From assembly GCA_963854735.1 (NCBI GenBank), contig OY978098.1, positions 310,001 through 374,000 on the forward strand: DNA of 64,000 bases. Reading direction: 5' to 3'. The position numbers were made by a program, and so were the translations under genes. The notes below the pieces were generated by a model, which saw only the letters and a list, made by a program, of their open reading frames with translations, searched no databases and had not been told where the DNA came from. Source of the DNA: Marvania coccoides (lineage: Eukaryota; Chlorophyta; Trebouxiophyceae; Chlorellales; Chlorellaceae). Positions 1 to 10,274 of this stretch are shown here, in pieces. Numbering within the stretch: position 1 is the first letter of the stretch; the number at the start of each line of letters is the position of its first letter.

Positions 1-2
1 GC

Positions 3-1135
3 CACCCCAACCTGCGAGTGGCCTACGTGGCACAGCATGTGAGTGGCTGGGTTAGCTTCTAGATTTCATTGATTTTTCAATTTGCATATTTTCGTTGATT
101 CTTTCTTCCCCATAACTGCAGGCGTTCCACCACATCGAGGAGCACCTCGACATCACTCCAGCAGAGTATCTGTGGTGGCGCTTTGGCGACGGCGAGGACC
201 GAGAAGCCAGAGAAAAGGTGACTCGCAAAGTGACGGAGGCAGAGCAAAAAGAAAGGGAAGCCGCCATCGCGCGCGGGTCCCGTGTGGTGGACTACCTAAA
301 CTCCCGCCACATGAACTCAAAAGCAAAGGAGTACGAGTACGAGGTGGCGTGGGTGGGCCAGAGCCAGCGGGAGAACACGTGGATGCTGCGGTCGGAGCTT
401 TGCAGCGAGAAGATGGGGCTGTCAAAGCTGGTGGAGGAGATGGACGCTCGTATCTCAATGTACCGCATGTACCGCCAGCTCACCACGCCGCTGGTGCTGT
501 CGCACCTGAAGGAGTTTGGGCTTGAGGAGAGCGTGGCAACGGCGACCAAGATTCGGGGGCTGTCTGGAGGGCAGAAGGTAAAGCTGGTGCTGGGAGCTGC
601 CATGTGGGTGCACCCCCACGTTCTGGTGAGGAAATTTGAATTTCTCTTTTTATTTCTAGAGATATCTCTTGTTTCGATTTTTATAGTTTTAAAACAAAGT
701 CGACTATTAAATTGTAAACTGACATATTTATTTATTCCTGTCGCGTATTTCCCACACGTGCAGGTGCTGGATGAGCCCACCAACTACCTGGACCGGGAGT
801 CTCTGGGTGCGCTGGCAGCTGGCATCACCGAGTTCAACGGTGGTGTGCTCATGATAAGCCACAGCCCCGAGTTTACAACGGCGCTGTGCAAGGAAGAGTG
901 GAAGATTGCTGATGGCAGGGTGCAGGTGGTGACAGCGAGCTCTGCAGATGGAGGAGGAGAAGATGGAAATGGCGCTGCAGATGTGGAGGGCGGAGTTTCT
1001 GCCGAGGTGGAGGAGGAGACGGAGGCAGAGCTGGCAGCCAAGGCGGCGAAAAAGGCGGACAAAGAAAGGATTGCGGCTGAGAAAGCGGCGAAGAAAGCGG
1101 AGAAGGCCAAACTTCGGTTTGCTAAAAAGTTTTGA
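3..1135 (+). CDS. eEF3: Translation elongation factor 3-like ABC-F ATPase, C-terminal part
   Basis: Exons 3-38, 122-625 and 764-1135; the 5' part lies outside the window. About 303 residues cover the second ABC domain of eEF3 with its inserted chromodomain-like segment (begins HPNLRVAYVAQH, then AFHHIEEHLD). The signature LSGGQKVKLVL, Walker B VLDEPTNYLD and H-loop ISHS are all present, followed by a Lys/Ala-rich basic tail. In fungi eEF3 is a ribosome-bound ATPase that helps release E-site tRNA; related proteins occur in some algae and oomycetes. The second intron is 138 nt and stop-free in frame, so retention would not truncate the protein. The match to eEF3, rather than other ABC-F proteins, rests on the chromodomain insert and is strong. 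Confidence 0.93.
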
Positions 1136-1142
1136 GAGAGAG

Positions 1143-1148
1143 AATAAA
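1143..1148 (+). terminator. Polyadenylation signal AATAAA
   Basis: AATAAA lies 8 nt beyond the eEF3 stop codon. Similar signals follow the genes ending at 40055 and 50898, which suggests this genome uses the canonical signal. Confidence 0.6.
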
Positions 1149-1475
1149 ACGCAATTTTTTAATAATGGGCTTTGTATTTTATTCTGCTGCTTGCCTGCAT
1201 ATGTTTTATTTTTTTATTTGGTTCTTCTCTCATACGTAATACTTTGAAATGTCAACCGAACCTCTGCTTTGATGGAATTTGGTCTGCACTCTACCTCTGC
1301 CAATCTTGTCAGTCTTCCAAAGCTTGGCGCAGCTGTCGCTCGTGCCGCAAATGCTAGCTGTATTTTATTTTCATGCGGGTCCCGCAGCATGGGAACTTTC
1401 TTTTCGCCAAAAGAAAAGAGTAACAGCAATTTATTTTCTGACAAGGTGATCTGTCAACCTGCTCAGCGTTTGATC

Positions 1476-1496
1476 GTTGGCACATTCTGTGCCAAC
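1476..1496. other. Perfect 9-bp hairpin
   Basis: GTTGGCACA and TGTGCCAAC form a perfect 9-bp stem around a 3-nt loop (TTC). It lies between two diverged direct repeats in non-coding DNA. Its role is unknown. Confidence 0.5.
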
Positions 1497-2211
1497 TGTC
1501 CGCCGCCGCTACGGACGGGTCTGCACTCTGCCCCGCCACCAACTTGAGCGAAAATGAGCGGGAGCAAGGATCGCCTAATGAACTTCCAACGTCGACATAA
1601 TTCTGAAGCCCAACCTAGGTTGCTCTTACTCTCGATATCCTCATACCTCGGTGCCGAAATCCTGGTCGATTAGGTTTAATTCACACCCTTTTCAATTCTA
1701 TTTCACCTTCCAACCTTTTTTGGTTGAGCTCAATTGTCAGTTACTCTACACAATACACCGTTGTGGCCCCATCTTCTCCATTCCAGCGTCTTGCCACCAG
1801 GTTCTTTCCACCTCTCCGCCATGTGTGGAACGTTCCAGTTTTATTCAAGACAATTTTGATAGTTTGGGCCTTTACTCAATTGATACACTCCACTGAGTTG
1901 CTTATTGCCTGGGCTAGATGATTTGACTGCTCCATTTTATTCACTTATACACTCCAATTTTTCCTTGCCTCTCAATTATCAATTATCGCGGATCCGGAGC
2001 GCGCCGATTCGGGCGATAGAAACCTGAATGCAAATTGACCTGGCCGTCCTGCATCCGCCTATGTAAGCCATCGTGCCATCGTACATCAAATTAACACGAC
2101 TTGTCTTTATATTTAGTATAGCTAACATCACTTGAGGAGGCTTAAAATTGAACATGGACTAGTTTTTCGATCGAATCTTTTTGTACAGTTTTTAATATCA
2201 ATTTCAATTCA

Positions 2212-3526
2212 ATGGCAAACTCTTTCCCATTAGATGTTCTGGATAACATATCGCGGCACTTGAATCGTCAAGACAGGTAGGAAATCGGGACAGGCATTTA
2301 CCATTTGCTTTTATATTTTTTCAGATTAAATTGAATTAATGGCTCCGCTGGGCACCTGTGTCTACAGATTTTCCATGATTCGTGCCAGCAAGTCATGGCT
2401 CTGCACGCTTTTGTCTTCCAAAAAGTTTTGGGGGACCGGGCGGGGCATTTGGGGGTGGGAGGAGCTGCTGGAGACGGAGCAGTCAGTGCAGAGGCTGCAG
2501 CAGTGGCTAGACAGCCGTCCCAGCATTCGATTCACAGTCTTGGAGGGCGCCTACGACAGCATTCAGACCATGTGCGAACAGCTGGTCACCTTGTCGCCGA
2601 CGGCGTTTCGAGAAATTGAGCGAATTACCGTTAATTTGAACTCGGCCGTCACCCCATTCTTTTCGGTGTTCCCAATGCTACGGTTTCTAGACATCAGAAC
2701 TTCCGACGCGGGCATTATTTTTTCCAGCACGTTGTTGACGGTGCCGACTTTGTTAGAAAATTTGGTGTTGCGATCGTTGGAAATCGAAGGAGACTTTCCC
2801 CTGTACTTACCAACGTCTTTGAGGAAGCTGCACATCTTGGATCGGTGTCGATTGGACTGGGAGGGGTGTTCTTGGCTATCAATGTCTCGATTAATGCAGC
2901 TCACTGCGCTGTCGTTCGAAAATGTGGCGGGCTTTCGGTTGCCGGACCACGACAAAGCGCTGCACGCCCTTCACTCAGGGGTCGCGGAGTTGCAGAGTTT
3001 GAAGAGCCTGCATATGGTTGGAGGCGATTTACTTTTGGACAAAATTGGCAGGCTGACAAATTTGACCTACCTGGGCATCTGGAGGTCGTACAACCATGGA
3101 ACGATGTTGGAAGAGCCCCTTTTCATAAAAAATTTGAACGCTCTGTCGCGGCTCCAGAAAATTTCGCTGCAATTTGAAAGCGAAGAGCTGGAAGCTTTGG
3201 AGGAGAAACCTCGGGTGCATATGCCGGCTTTGCGTTCGCTCAGACTGCGAAATTCGTTGTTTATGAACCTGGAGGTCGTTTCTATCGCAACGGCGTTGAT
3301 ACTAAACGACATTCCGCCGCCGTTGTCCCTCGTTTCTTACGACGCTTTCACCCAACGCTTGGACCTCTTGCTGTTCTTGAATCCAAAATGCACGCATGTG
3401 ACGCTGCAGTTTGGGCCCAGGGCGCACATCAGCACGGCAGCCAACACGGCCGCAATTGCACGGCTGATGGGGGCGATTGGGAAACGGGACAACGTGACGT
3501 TCGTGCTGCAAGAGTTGAATTCCTGA
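2212..3526 (+). CDS. F-box protein with leucine-rich repeats
   Basis: Exons 2212-2276 and 2368-3526 encode 407 aa. The first exon gives an N-terminal F-box core, FPLDVLDNISRHLNRQD, which continues across the splice as RFSMIRASKSW. F-box proteins bring substrates to SCF ubiquitin ligases through SKP1. The rest is rich in Leu-spaced strands (for example LRSLEIEGDF, LRKLHILDRCRL, LTYLGIW), consistent with irregular LRRs for substrate binding. The acceptor at 2367 was chosen because the nearer TTTTTCAG at 2324 leads straight to an in-frame TGA, while CTACAG at 2367 restores the F-box frame. The substrate cannot be predicted. Confidence 0.8.
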
Positions 3527-4031
3527 AAAAGATGAGGTGTTGTACAAATGTAACCGAGGAGGATTTTTTCATCGATGCAGCGACAAATAATTGCAAGGGG
3601 TGGTCGCTAGGGTGCATTTCATAATTACCGCCGATACTTGTTTAGCCAAATAATACGATTTTAGTCAAGTCTTCAACGACGGCAAGGCGTTGATGATTTG
3701 AATTTAGGCTGGAGAATCGACGGAAGCAGATTTCTCAGCTCAGCCCGCCCGCGGAGGAGTACAGCAGCTGAATAGCGTTCAAACTGTCAAAGAAAATAGC
3801 GCCGAATAACATGGCCAAAAGCGCCCTTGCAAAGCCCTGAATGCCCTCCGACACATGTATTTGAAAGAACTAGATCACATTTGACGCTAGTAAATCGGAG
3901 GAGACGCGACATCCTCGAATTTTTATTTAAATAAACCAACAGATCAAATAAATTTGGTTCTACACGTACCGTGCCCACCACCCACCGTCCCCACCGCTTA
4001 CTACTTAAAGCCACCACCTCTCCAACGCGCC
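3527..4031. other. Intergenic spacer
   Basis: This 505-bp spacer between two plus-strand genes should hold the F-box 3' UTR and the carrier promoter. I see no ORF, repeat or RNA that I can support. Confidence 0.5.
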
Positions 4032-5220
4032 ATGCCTTCAGACGCCATCGTCGAAGGCGTTTCAGGGGCCATTGGCGGCTGCGTCGCCACCATCGCCACC
4101 TACCCCCTCATGACCGTAAGACACATGGACCTGCCTGCCAACAGCACCTTTCCCATCCGTATCTTCCTCCCCGTATTTAATTTCTACTTTATTAATTCAG
4201 ATCACCACCCGACAAGTGACCAGCGTCAAGAAAGCCACAGAGCCTCAAAAAGAGGGAGCAGCTTCCTTGAAAGCCGGTGCTCCCGCCCCCACCCCCACCT
4301 CCAAGGAACCTCTTCCTCCCAGCATTCTGGAGGAGCTCGCTCGCACTGTTCGCACCTCCGGCTGGACATCACTTTTCTCGGGGCTCAGCGCCTCACTGAT
4401 GGGCACCACCGTGTCGCAGGGCATCTACTTCTACCTCTACAGCCTGTTGCGCCAAGCTGCCGTGCGGCGGCGCACTGCCGGCTCTTCTTCTGGCGACCCC
4501 CGCTCGGCTGAGATTGCAGTGTCAGAATCTCTGATGATTGCAGCGCTGGCGGGCATGGGCAACGTGCTCTTGACCAACCCCATCTGGATGGTTGCCACCC
4601 GCATGCAGGCGCACCGGCGCCGCCCGGTCACGGGGGACGCGGAACAAGGCGGCGAAAACATCGACAACAATGCAGCAGCGGCTGCAGGGGCCTCAACCCC
4701 CAGCCTGGACATCCCTGCCCCAGGCCCCGTGGCGGTGGCGCGCGAGGTCTACTCCGAGTACGGTTTGCGCGGGTTTTGGAACGGCGTGGGGGCCTCGTTG
4801 GTGATGGTGATAAACCCGACAATTCAGTACGCAATTTACGAGTGGCTGCGGGAAGCGCGGGCCAAGGTGCGCCCCGGTGGGGCGGCCAAGCGCGCGTCCG
4901 CGGGGGAGGTGTTCCTGCTGAGCGCGCTGGCAAAGGCGGGGGCGACGATTTTGACGTTTCCGCTGCTGACTGTGAAAACTCGAATGATGTCGGCGCGACG
5001 AGGGGACGCCCACATCCAGTACAGCTCCGTGCTGGACGCGGTGCTGCAGATTGCGCGGCGGGAGGGCGTGGGGGGGTACTACAAGGGGATGCCGACGAAA
5101 ATGGTGCAGAGCGTGCTGGCAGCGGCGCTGCTGTTTATGTGCAAAGAGAAGATTACGGACGCCACGCGGGACGTGCTGCTGTACCAGCAACGCAAGCAGG
5201 CGGTGGTGGCGGTGGCGTGA
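4032..5220 (+). CDS. Peroxisomal-type nucleotide/NAD carrier (SLC25 family, PXN/PMP34-like)
   Basis: Exons 4032-4115 and 4201-5220 encode 367 aa. Three mitochondrial-carrier repeats are visible with signatures YPLMTITTRQ (repeat 1), NPIWMVATRMQ (repeat 2) and FPLLTVKTRMM (repeat 3). The repeat-1 form P-L-x-T-x-x-T-R-Q and the repeat-2 form NPIW fit the peroxisomal PXN/PMP34 branch, which exchanges NAD, CoA or adenine nucleotides across the peroxisomal membrane, rather than classic mitochondrial carriers with PxD. A Glu/Ala/Pro-rich linker follows repeat 1, and another acidic, Asn/Ala-rich insert follows repeat 2. The short first exon carries the first half of helix 1. Transport substrate is inferred from family only. 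Confidence 0.88.
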
Positions 5221-5553
5221 AGAGCGCGCGAGAGAGCAGAAGGGAAGGCGATGGGTGGCATTGTCTCTTCTTCTTCTTTTAGCAACAACTTCTAGCGCTT
5301 ACAAAGAGAGAAAAACGTACGTACGAAGCTTGGAACATTACATACTTTACAATTTTAGCAAAGGCAGGCAATTGGGTAGGCAATTAGGGATAATGTCACA
5401 GGTAGAGAGAAATTACGGCATGTATAAAAAATGAACGGCAGATTAGCGGGAAACTTGTTGAGAAAAATCCATGCAATGTTTTTGATACACAATATCCTTC
5501 CTAGGATCGACCCGATTTTGTAACTTGAAATTACAGCTGTTTCTTGCGGCGAT
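5221..5553. other. Convergent 3' spacer
   Basis: It lies between the carrier and the minus-strand 211-aa gene. It is AT-rich and probably the two 3' UTRs. It contains a small near-repeat (GGCAATTGGGTAGGCAATTAGG). Nothing else is evident. Confidence 0.5.
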
Positions 5554-6259
5554 TCAGCGCAGCAGAGCGTAGGCCAGCAGCGCATTCTCAGGAGAGAAGA
5601 CAGCAGGCGGGCCGTCCTTTCCTGCAAGAGTATTCTTCTGGGAAGGCTGAAACGGAGGGGAAGGGTGGCTGGCAGCCAGTGCGCGGTACCCGGCCATGCC
5701 GTCATCCTCTGCAGAAGAAGAATATGGTGCACTTTCTTCTTGGGAGCTGCCCCGCAGGTCCAACGCCGCGAATTGCAGCAAAGCGGCTTGGAAGGGGTCG
5801 TTATTCAGGACCAGGCTGCCCGCTGCGAGTGGGAAACAAGCTTCCACAGCCATTTGCAGCGCCGCCTGGGCAGCAGGAGCCGCGTCGGTGGCAGCGGCAG
5901 CTCCTCCGTACAAAGCAGCAGCCCAGGCGGAATCAGCGGCGTAGACCCCGGTGCTTGAAGCACGATGCCGGAAATTTGAGGATCCACACGGGGCCACCAG
6001 CGAGGGGAGCAGCCGGCTACAGCCTCCGCACCAAGCAGCTGTGGCAGCCTCCCCTGCGACAAATGAAGCCCCATTGGGGTCAAATAAATCGTGAAAATGC
6101 TGATGGACTTGAGCGTATCTCACCTTGGCGAAGTTGGGAGGCTGAAAATGGCCTGGCACCGGCGCCAAAGCGTCGTTCTACGTAATTGCGGGCCAGACCG
6201 AGGAGGATGAGAGTCTTCCGACCCGCCGCCCGCGAGAACAAGGTTTTCGTCGGTAGCAT
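5554..6259 (-). CDS. Hypothetical 211-aa protein, Ala-rich
   Basis: Exons on the minus strand are 6259-6124 and 6053-5554. The donor CAAG|GTGAGA and acceptor GTCGCAG|GGG join two open frames into one 211-codon frame. The N-terminus (MLPTKTLFSRAAGRKTLILL) is basic with hydrophobic residues, which could be an organelle targeting peptide. The middle is Ala/Cys-containing (AATAAWCGGCSRLLPS) and the C-terminus ends ENALLAYALLR. No family is recognised. An in-frame upstream Met at 6412 would add 51 residues; the inner Met was preferred because it gives a compact leader. It is divergent from eIF4B with a 344-bp shared upstream region. Confidence 0.55.
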
Positions 6260-6603
6260 CACGCCTCCCGAGAGAGAGAAACGGCTGAGAACAGAGAATG
6301 AGTTGACCACCGCCTGCAGTGAATTTTTGGGAAACTGGAGGCGGTCTCTCAGCGCCTCGCGCGCCGGTCCCTTTCGAAACCTAAATAAAAAAAGAATTTC
6401 GAGGCTTCGCAAAGGCTTTTCCGAGCTTTATTTTCAAACCAGGGTCGGCTCATTTTCTTCGGTCCAAAGCCGAGCGTGCTGCTAAAAGGCAAAGGCCACG
6501 AGCTTGCAAATAAGCTAATACATATAAGGACCCCGCGTTGCGTCCTTTTTGTTATTAGTGCAAACCGTCGGCCGAGCCGCAGTCTTTATTTTTTTAATCA
6601 AGC

Positions 6604-8381
6604 ATGGTTTGGGGCAAGCCTGAAACCGGCGCCTGGGCCAACGCCGTCGAGGAGGAGGAGCAGGAGCATGGTAAGTGGCAAACACCCGTCCCCGCCGAGA
6701 GCGAAATTCAATTTTTACTGCTCTTCCATAAACTATTTTGTTCACCGGCGGCTGCGACTCTCTGCAGGCACCATCCAGGCCCCCGCTGTGGCGGAGAGGG
6801 ACTTCCCGACCCTAGGCGCGGCGGTCACCGTCAAAGAGACCAAGAAGGACAAGAAAAAGAAGCAGACGATGTCTCTGAGCGAGTTTATGGGAGCGGGAAG
6901 CCGGCGCAGCCGCAACGACGATGACTCCATTCTGCTGGATCTGCCCACCGGCCCGCGCGTGCTCGCCGAGGGCGAGGCGCCGCCTGACATCCAGCTGGGA
7001 GGAGGCTTCAGGGGCTACGGTAAGAAATATTAACATGTTTTTTTTTTTTTTTTAATTTACAAATCTTTTATTATTTCTTATTTCTTATTTACGAAATCTC
7101 ACGATATTCATGTGATATTAATTCCCTTCAGGTGGCGATCGCGGCGGCCGTGGTGGCGGCGGTCGTTTCAACGACGAGGACCGCCCCCCTCGCCGCAGGG
7201 ACGAGGAAGACCTCGGCCCTTCTCGCGCTGACGCCACCGACAACTGGGGCGCCGAGCGCAAGTTCGTGCCTGGCGGCAGCGACGACCGCTACGGCGGCGG
7301 CAGGGGCGGCGGCGGTTTCCGCGACCGCGAAGAGCGGGGAGGGTTTGGCGACGGCGGAGGTGGTGGAGGCTTCAGGGCGCGCGAAGACCGCCCTCCCCGC
7401 GAGTTTGACGACGGGCCGTCCCGCGCAGACACCGGCGACTGGGGCGCGCGGCAGTTTGTCCCCAGCGAGGCCCCCCGCCGCGGCAGCTTTGAGGGTGCCC
7501 GTGACTCCTTCCGCGAGCGCGATTCCTCGCGCGGCGGGGAGTACCGCGAGCGGGAGGCGTACCGTGAGCCTTCCCGCGCCGACGTTGAGTCGCGCTGGGA
7601 GCGCCACGGCGACGCCAAGCCCATTGGCTTTGATGACCGCCCCAGGCGGGAATTCGAGGATGGGCCTCCCCGCGAGCGGAGGGGCTTCTCCGACGGGTGG
7701 CGCGGGCGGGAGCGCGACGACGTGGGCCCCTCCAGCCGCGACGGCAGCCAGGACAGGTGGCTGAGGGCCTCTCCCGCCCCTGGCGGCGGCGGGTCTCACT
7801 CGGGCGACGACCAGGCGCCCAAGGAGCGGCCCAAGCTGAAGCTGCAGCCGCGGACCGCGCCCGTGGAGGCGCCCGCGCCCGCAGCAGTTGCAGCTGGGGG
7901 TGCTGCTGCTGGCGGCGCTCGCCCCTCAATTTTTGGCGCAGCCAGGCCGAGGGAGGAGGTGCTGAAGGAGCAGGGGAGGGACGCCGTGAAGGAGGATGAG
8001 CGGCTGGAGGCTGCGGCGGTGAAGGCGCCCCCGCCGCACAGCCGAGGGCGCCGCGAGCGGGAGCCGACCGAGGAGGAGACGGCGGTGAAAACTCAACTGG
8101 AGGAGGCAAAGAAGGCGGCGGAGGCGGAGGGCAGCGGCGATGCGGAGAAGGAGGCGGTGACCAAGCTGGAGGAGGAGCTCAAGGGGCTGCAGCTGGAGCT
8201 GGACGAGAAGTCGGCGGCAGGAAGGCGGGGTCGTGAGAACGGCCGGGGTGCTTCTAAGGAGCGGGCTGGCGGGGAGCGGGCTGGGTCCCAGCGGAGGGAG
8301 AGGGACAGCTTCCGCAGCGGTGCCGGCAAGCGCGGCAGCGACGACGGTGCTTCGCCTGCCCCCCGCAAAGACCGGTGGTGA
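6604..8381 (+). CDS. EIF4B: Plant-type translation initiation factor eIF4B
   Basis: Exons 6604-6670, 6768-7019 and 7132-8381 encode 522 aa. The N-terminus (MVWGKPETGAWAN, then AERDFPTLG and KQTMSLSEFM) matches the start of plant eIF4B. Next come Gly/Arg-rich segments and repeated RAD-T-D-W-G blocks (RADATDNWGAERKF, RADTGDWGARQFV), then a charged helical region with KLEEELKGLQLELDEK and a basic C-terminus. eIF4B stimulates the eIF4A helicase and mRNA recruitment to the 40S subunit; plant eIF4B is a target of S6 kinase, which is also encoded in this window. The exceptional GC content of exon 3 reflects Arg/Gly/Ala codons. Confidence 0.87.
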
Positions 8382-8816
8382 ATGATATATACTTTCCTAG
8401 TGGTGGAATGACGTGAATGTCGTGCGTAGCAGAGTGTTTAGTTTGTTAGTTATTTACTCGAAGAAGATATAAACGCCGATGATACCTACGAAACTAGTCG
8501 GTTTTTCTTTTAGCCCCTTTTTCTTTTTAGAGCATGGCGATCCCCTTTAAGAATGGTGTCTTTTGTGCTTTGAACTTTTTTTTTTCATTGAATGCGTTCT
8601 GCTCTTTTCTCCCCTCCTCCACTTTTTCACCTATCTCTGCGATTCACTGCTTTTGATTGCCTTATTTTTTTGCTTCTCGCAGCATATTTTTCTTTGTAAT
8701 GAAACAGAATTAAACACAAAACGCACTGAAATATTCATTCAACAGCAGTTCTTCAGCAGTAGTCATTAGTGTACAACAAGCAACTAGTAGTATTAGTAGT
8801 AAACAAATCGTTTTTT
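8382..8816. other. Convergent 3' spacer
   Basis: A T-rich spacer between eIF4B and the minus-strand hydrolase, probably both 3' UTRs. No supported gene. Confidence 0.5.
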
Positions 8817-10124
8817 TCACCTCGAAGCGCCGCCCTCCGCCCGTGCTTCCTCTGCCATTTCCTTCTCCAGCAGCGCCGCCAGGTCCCCTTTGCCGCCTCC
8901 CTCCAGCCACTCCAGCGCGGCATCAACCCCGCTGGCGACGATCTCGTGCTGAGCGTACGCCACGTTCATCAGCTGAGTCAGCGGAGATTCGTCGGGCTTC
9001 AAATTTATTGCGCGGTTCACAGCCCCGCTCACGGCATCAATCCACCCCCTGCTGCGCCTAGGGTCCTCTTTAATCACCCCCGCGTCGTCTATGAACCCGC
9101 CCTTCTTCAGGGCGTCGACTATCTTGGTCGCCATGCCCCTATCAATCACACCTCCCGATTGGAGCGTCAGAAAACCTGGGGTGACGGCTCGCGGCTCCAC
9201 TTTCACCTCCGCCACCGCCACGTTGCCGGCTTTCAGCGCTGCGATGTCTTGGCTGACGAGCTCTGCGACGCGAGGGTCGCGCGGCATGTGCATGAAGACT
9301 GAGGGGGGGAAGGCAGTGAGGGCGGTCCCGCTACCGGCCCCGCTTCTGTCGGCGGAGAGGCGGTCGGCTGGGACGCCCATGATTTGCGCAACCTACACAT
9401 TGATAGAAATCAGAAATAAAGGAAGAAAAAGAGGGGATTCAGAGGCAAAGTAGAAGGGCAGAAGCTTCAATTTATTGAGACGTTGTCCTAAAAATGAAGG
9501 TTGAAAAACTACTGCACCCACCATGCCATCGAGTTTCATGACTTTGGGAAGCATGGCGACGAAGCCGCCGCCCGAAGACGCCCCCAGTGCGTACACCGGC
9601 AGCCCCTTCAGCTGGCGCTCCTCCTTGACGATGGCCTCAAAAATTGCGGCCACAGAGGAGAGGTCGTCCTCCCCAGGGGCAGATGCCCGGGGGATCCAGC
9701 ACCCCACGCTGTCCCTGGTCGCTTGGATGGAGGAAATCGAGAGGAAAGCAAGGCGGCGGCGAAGGGCAGTGTTTCTGATTGTCCACTCGCCAGGCAAGCC
9801 TGCACAAGGACAAATACGATGAAAATTAAGGGGAAAGAGTGAGTTGGGAGGTGGGTTATAATGTGCATGACCAGCTAACAGCTTGCCTAGGCACTGTGGA
9901 CAACTTTCAGAGACTGGCCATGGGTCGGAGCCTCGGTGATTGCAGCCGTGGGCAAAGATGAGGACCCCAATTGGCTTGGCCGGCAGCTCCCAATACACGT
10001 CATGGTTGACAATGTGCTTCTGTCGAGGCCAGTTGGCGTCCGTCCTTGGCCTGGGTTTGCGAGATGACAGCACCCACATCAGAATAAAGAAGATTGCAGC
10101 GACCACGAGCCCTCTCGTGTTCAT
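8817..10124 (-). CDS. Membrane-anchored alpha/beta-hydrolase
   Basis: Minus-strand exons 10124-9887, 9799-9522 and 9392-8817 encode 363 aa. The N-terminus MNTRGLVVAAIFFILMWVL is a single signal-anchor helix. The oxyanion-side strand (GVLIFAHGCNHRGSD) and nucleophile elbow LGASSGGGF (Ser about residue 154) mark an alpha/beta-hydrolase; a terminal region with NVAYAQHEIVASG could supply the catalytic His. The substrate is unknown. The first intron appears to start with GC (CCTAG|GCAAGC) and ends at a strong TTGTGCAG. It is 87 nt and stop-free, so a retained form would insert 29 residues after HGCNHRG...CPQCLG. Its start lies 150 bp from the divergent carbonic anhydrase start. Confidence 0.75.
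9800..9886 (-). other. Candidate GC-AG intron in the hydrolase gene
   Basis: Read on the minus strand, the donor is CTAG|GCAAGC and the acceptor CTTGTGCAG. Removing it keeps the frame (CPQCLG continues into LPGEWTIR). No GT donor nearby gives a better join. Length 87 nt, stop-free. Confidence 0.6.
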
Positions 10125-10274
10125 GTTTTCCCTTTTTCTTTTCTTGTGCATAATAAAAATAAAAAGGGTGGACGTATGAGGGCGACGAGCCAAAAAACTG
10201 TCACCAGCCCAGAAAGATATTTATTCGAAATAGCGTGGGTTTCTGACCTGACTTTCAATACTTAATCGCTCAGA
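10125..10274. promoter_or_regulatory. Putative bidirectional promoter (hydrolase / carbonic anhydrase)
   Basis: Only 150 bp separate the two divergent start codons, so any core promoters must sit here or overlap the transcripts. No TATA box or named element is convincing. Confidence 0.45.

Larger units (their letters stand above)
1136..2211. other. Gene-poor spacer, about 1.1 kb
   Basis: It holds an AATAAA signal just after the eEF3 stop, a perfect hairpin, and two diverged copies of a GGTCTGCACTCT-led motif near 1283 and 1519. An open frame of 91 codons starts at an ATG at 1272, but I see no family, domain or codon signal to support it. The F-box gene's 5' leader should lie at the right end. 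Confidence 0.5.

Noticed and set aside
2325..2367. Acceptor TTTTTCAG at 2324 for the F-box gene
   Set aside because: It has a better pyrimidine tract but leads to an in-frame TGA after three codons; the acceptor at 2367 keeps the F-box.
7128..8109. Long frames on both strands within the eIF4B exon
   Set aside because: They are by-products of the Gly/Arg/Ala codon bias; only the frame with the RAD-T-D-W-G repeats fits eIF4B.
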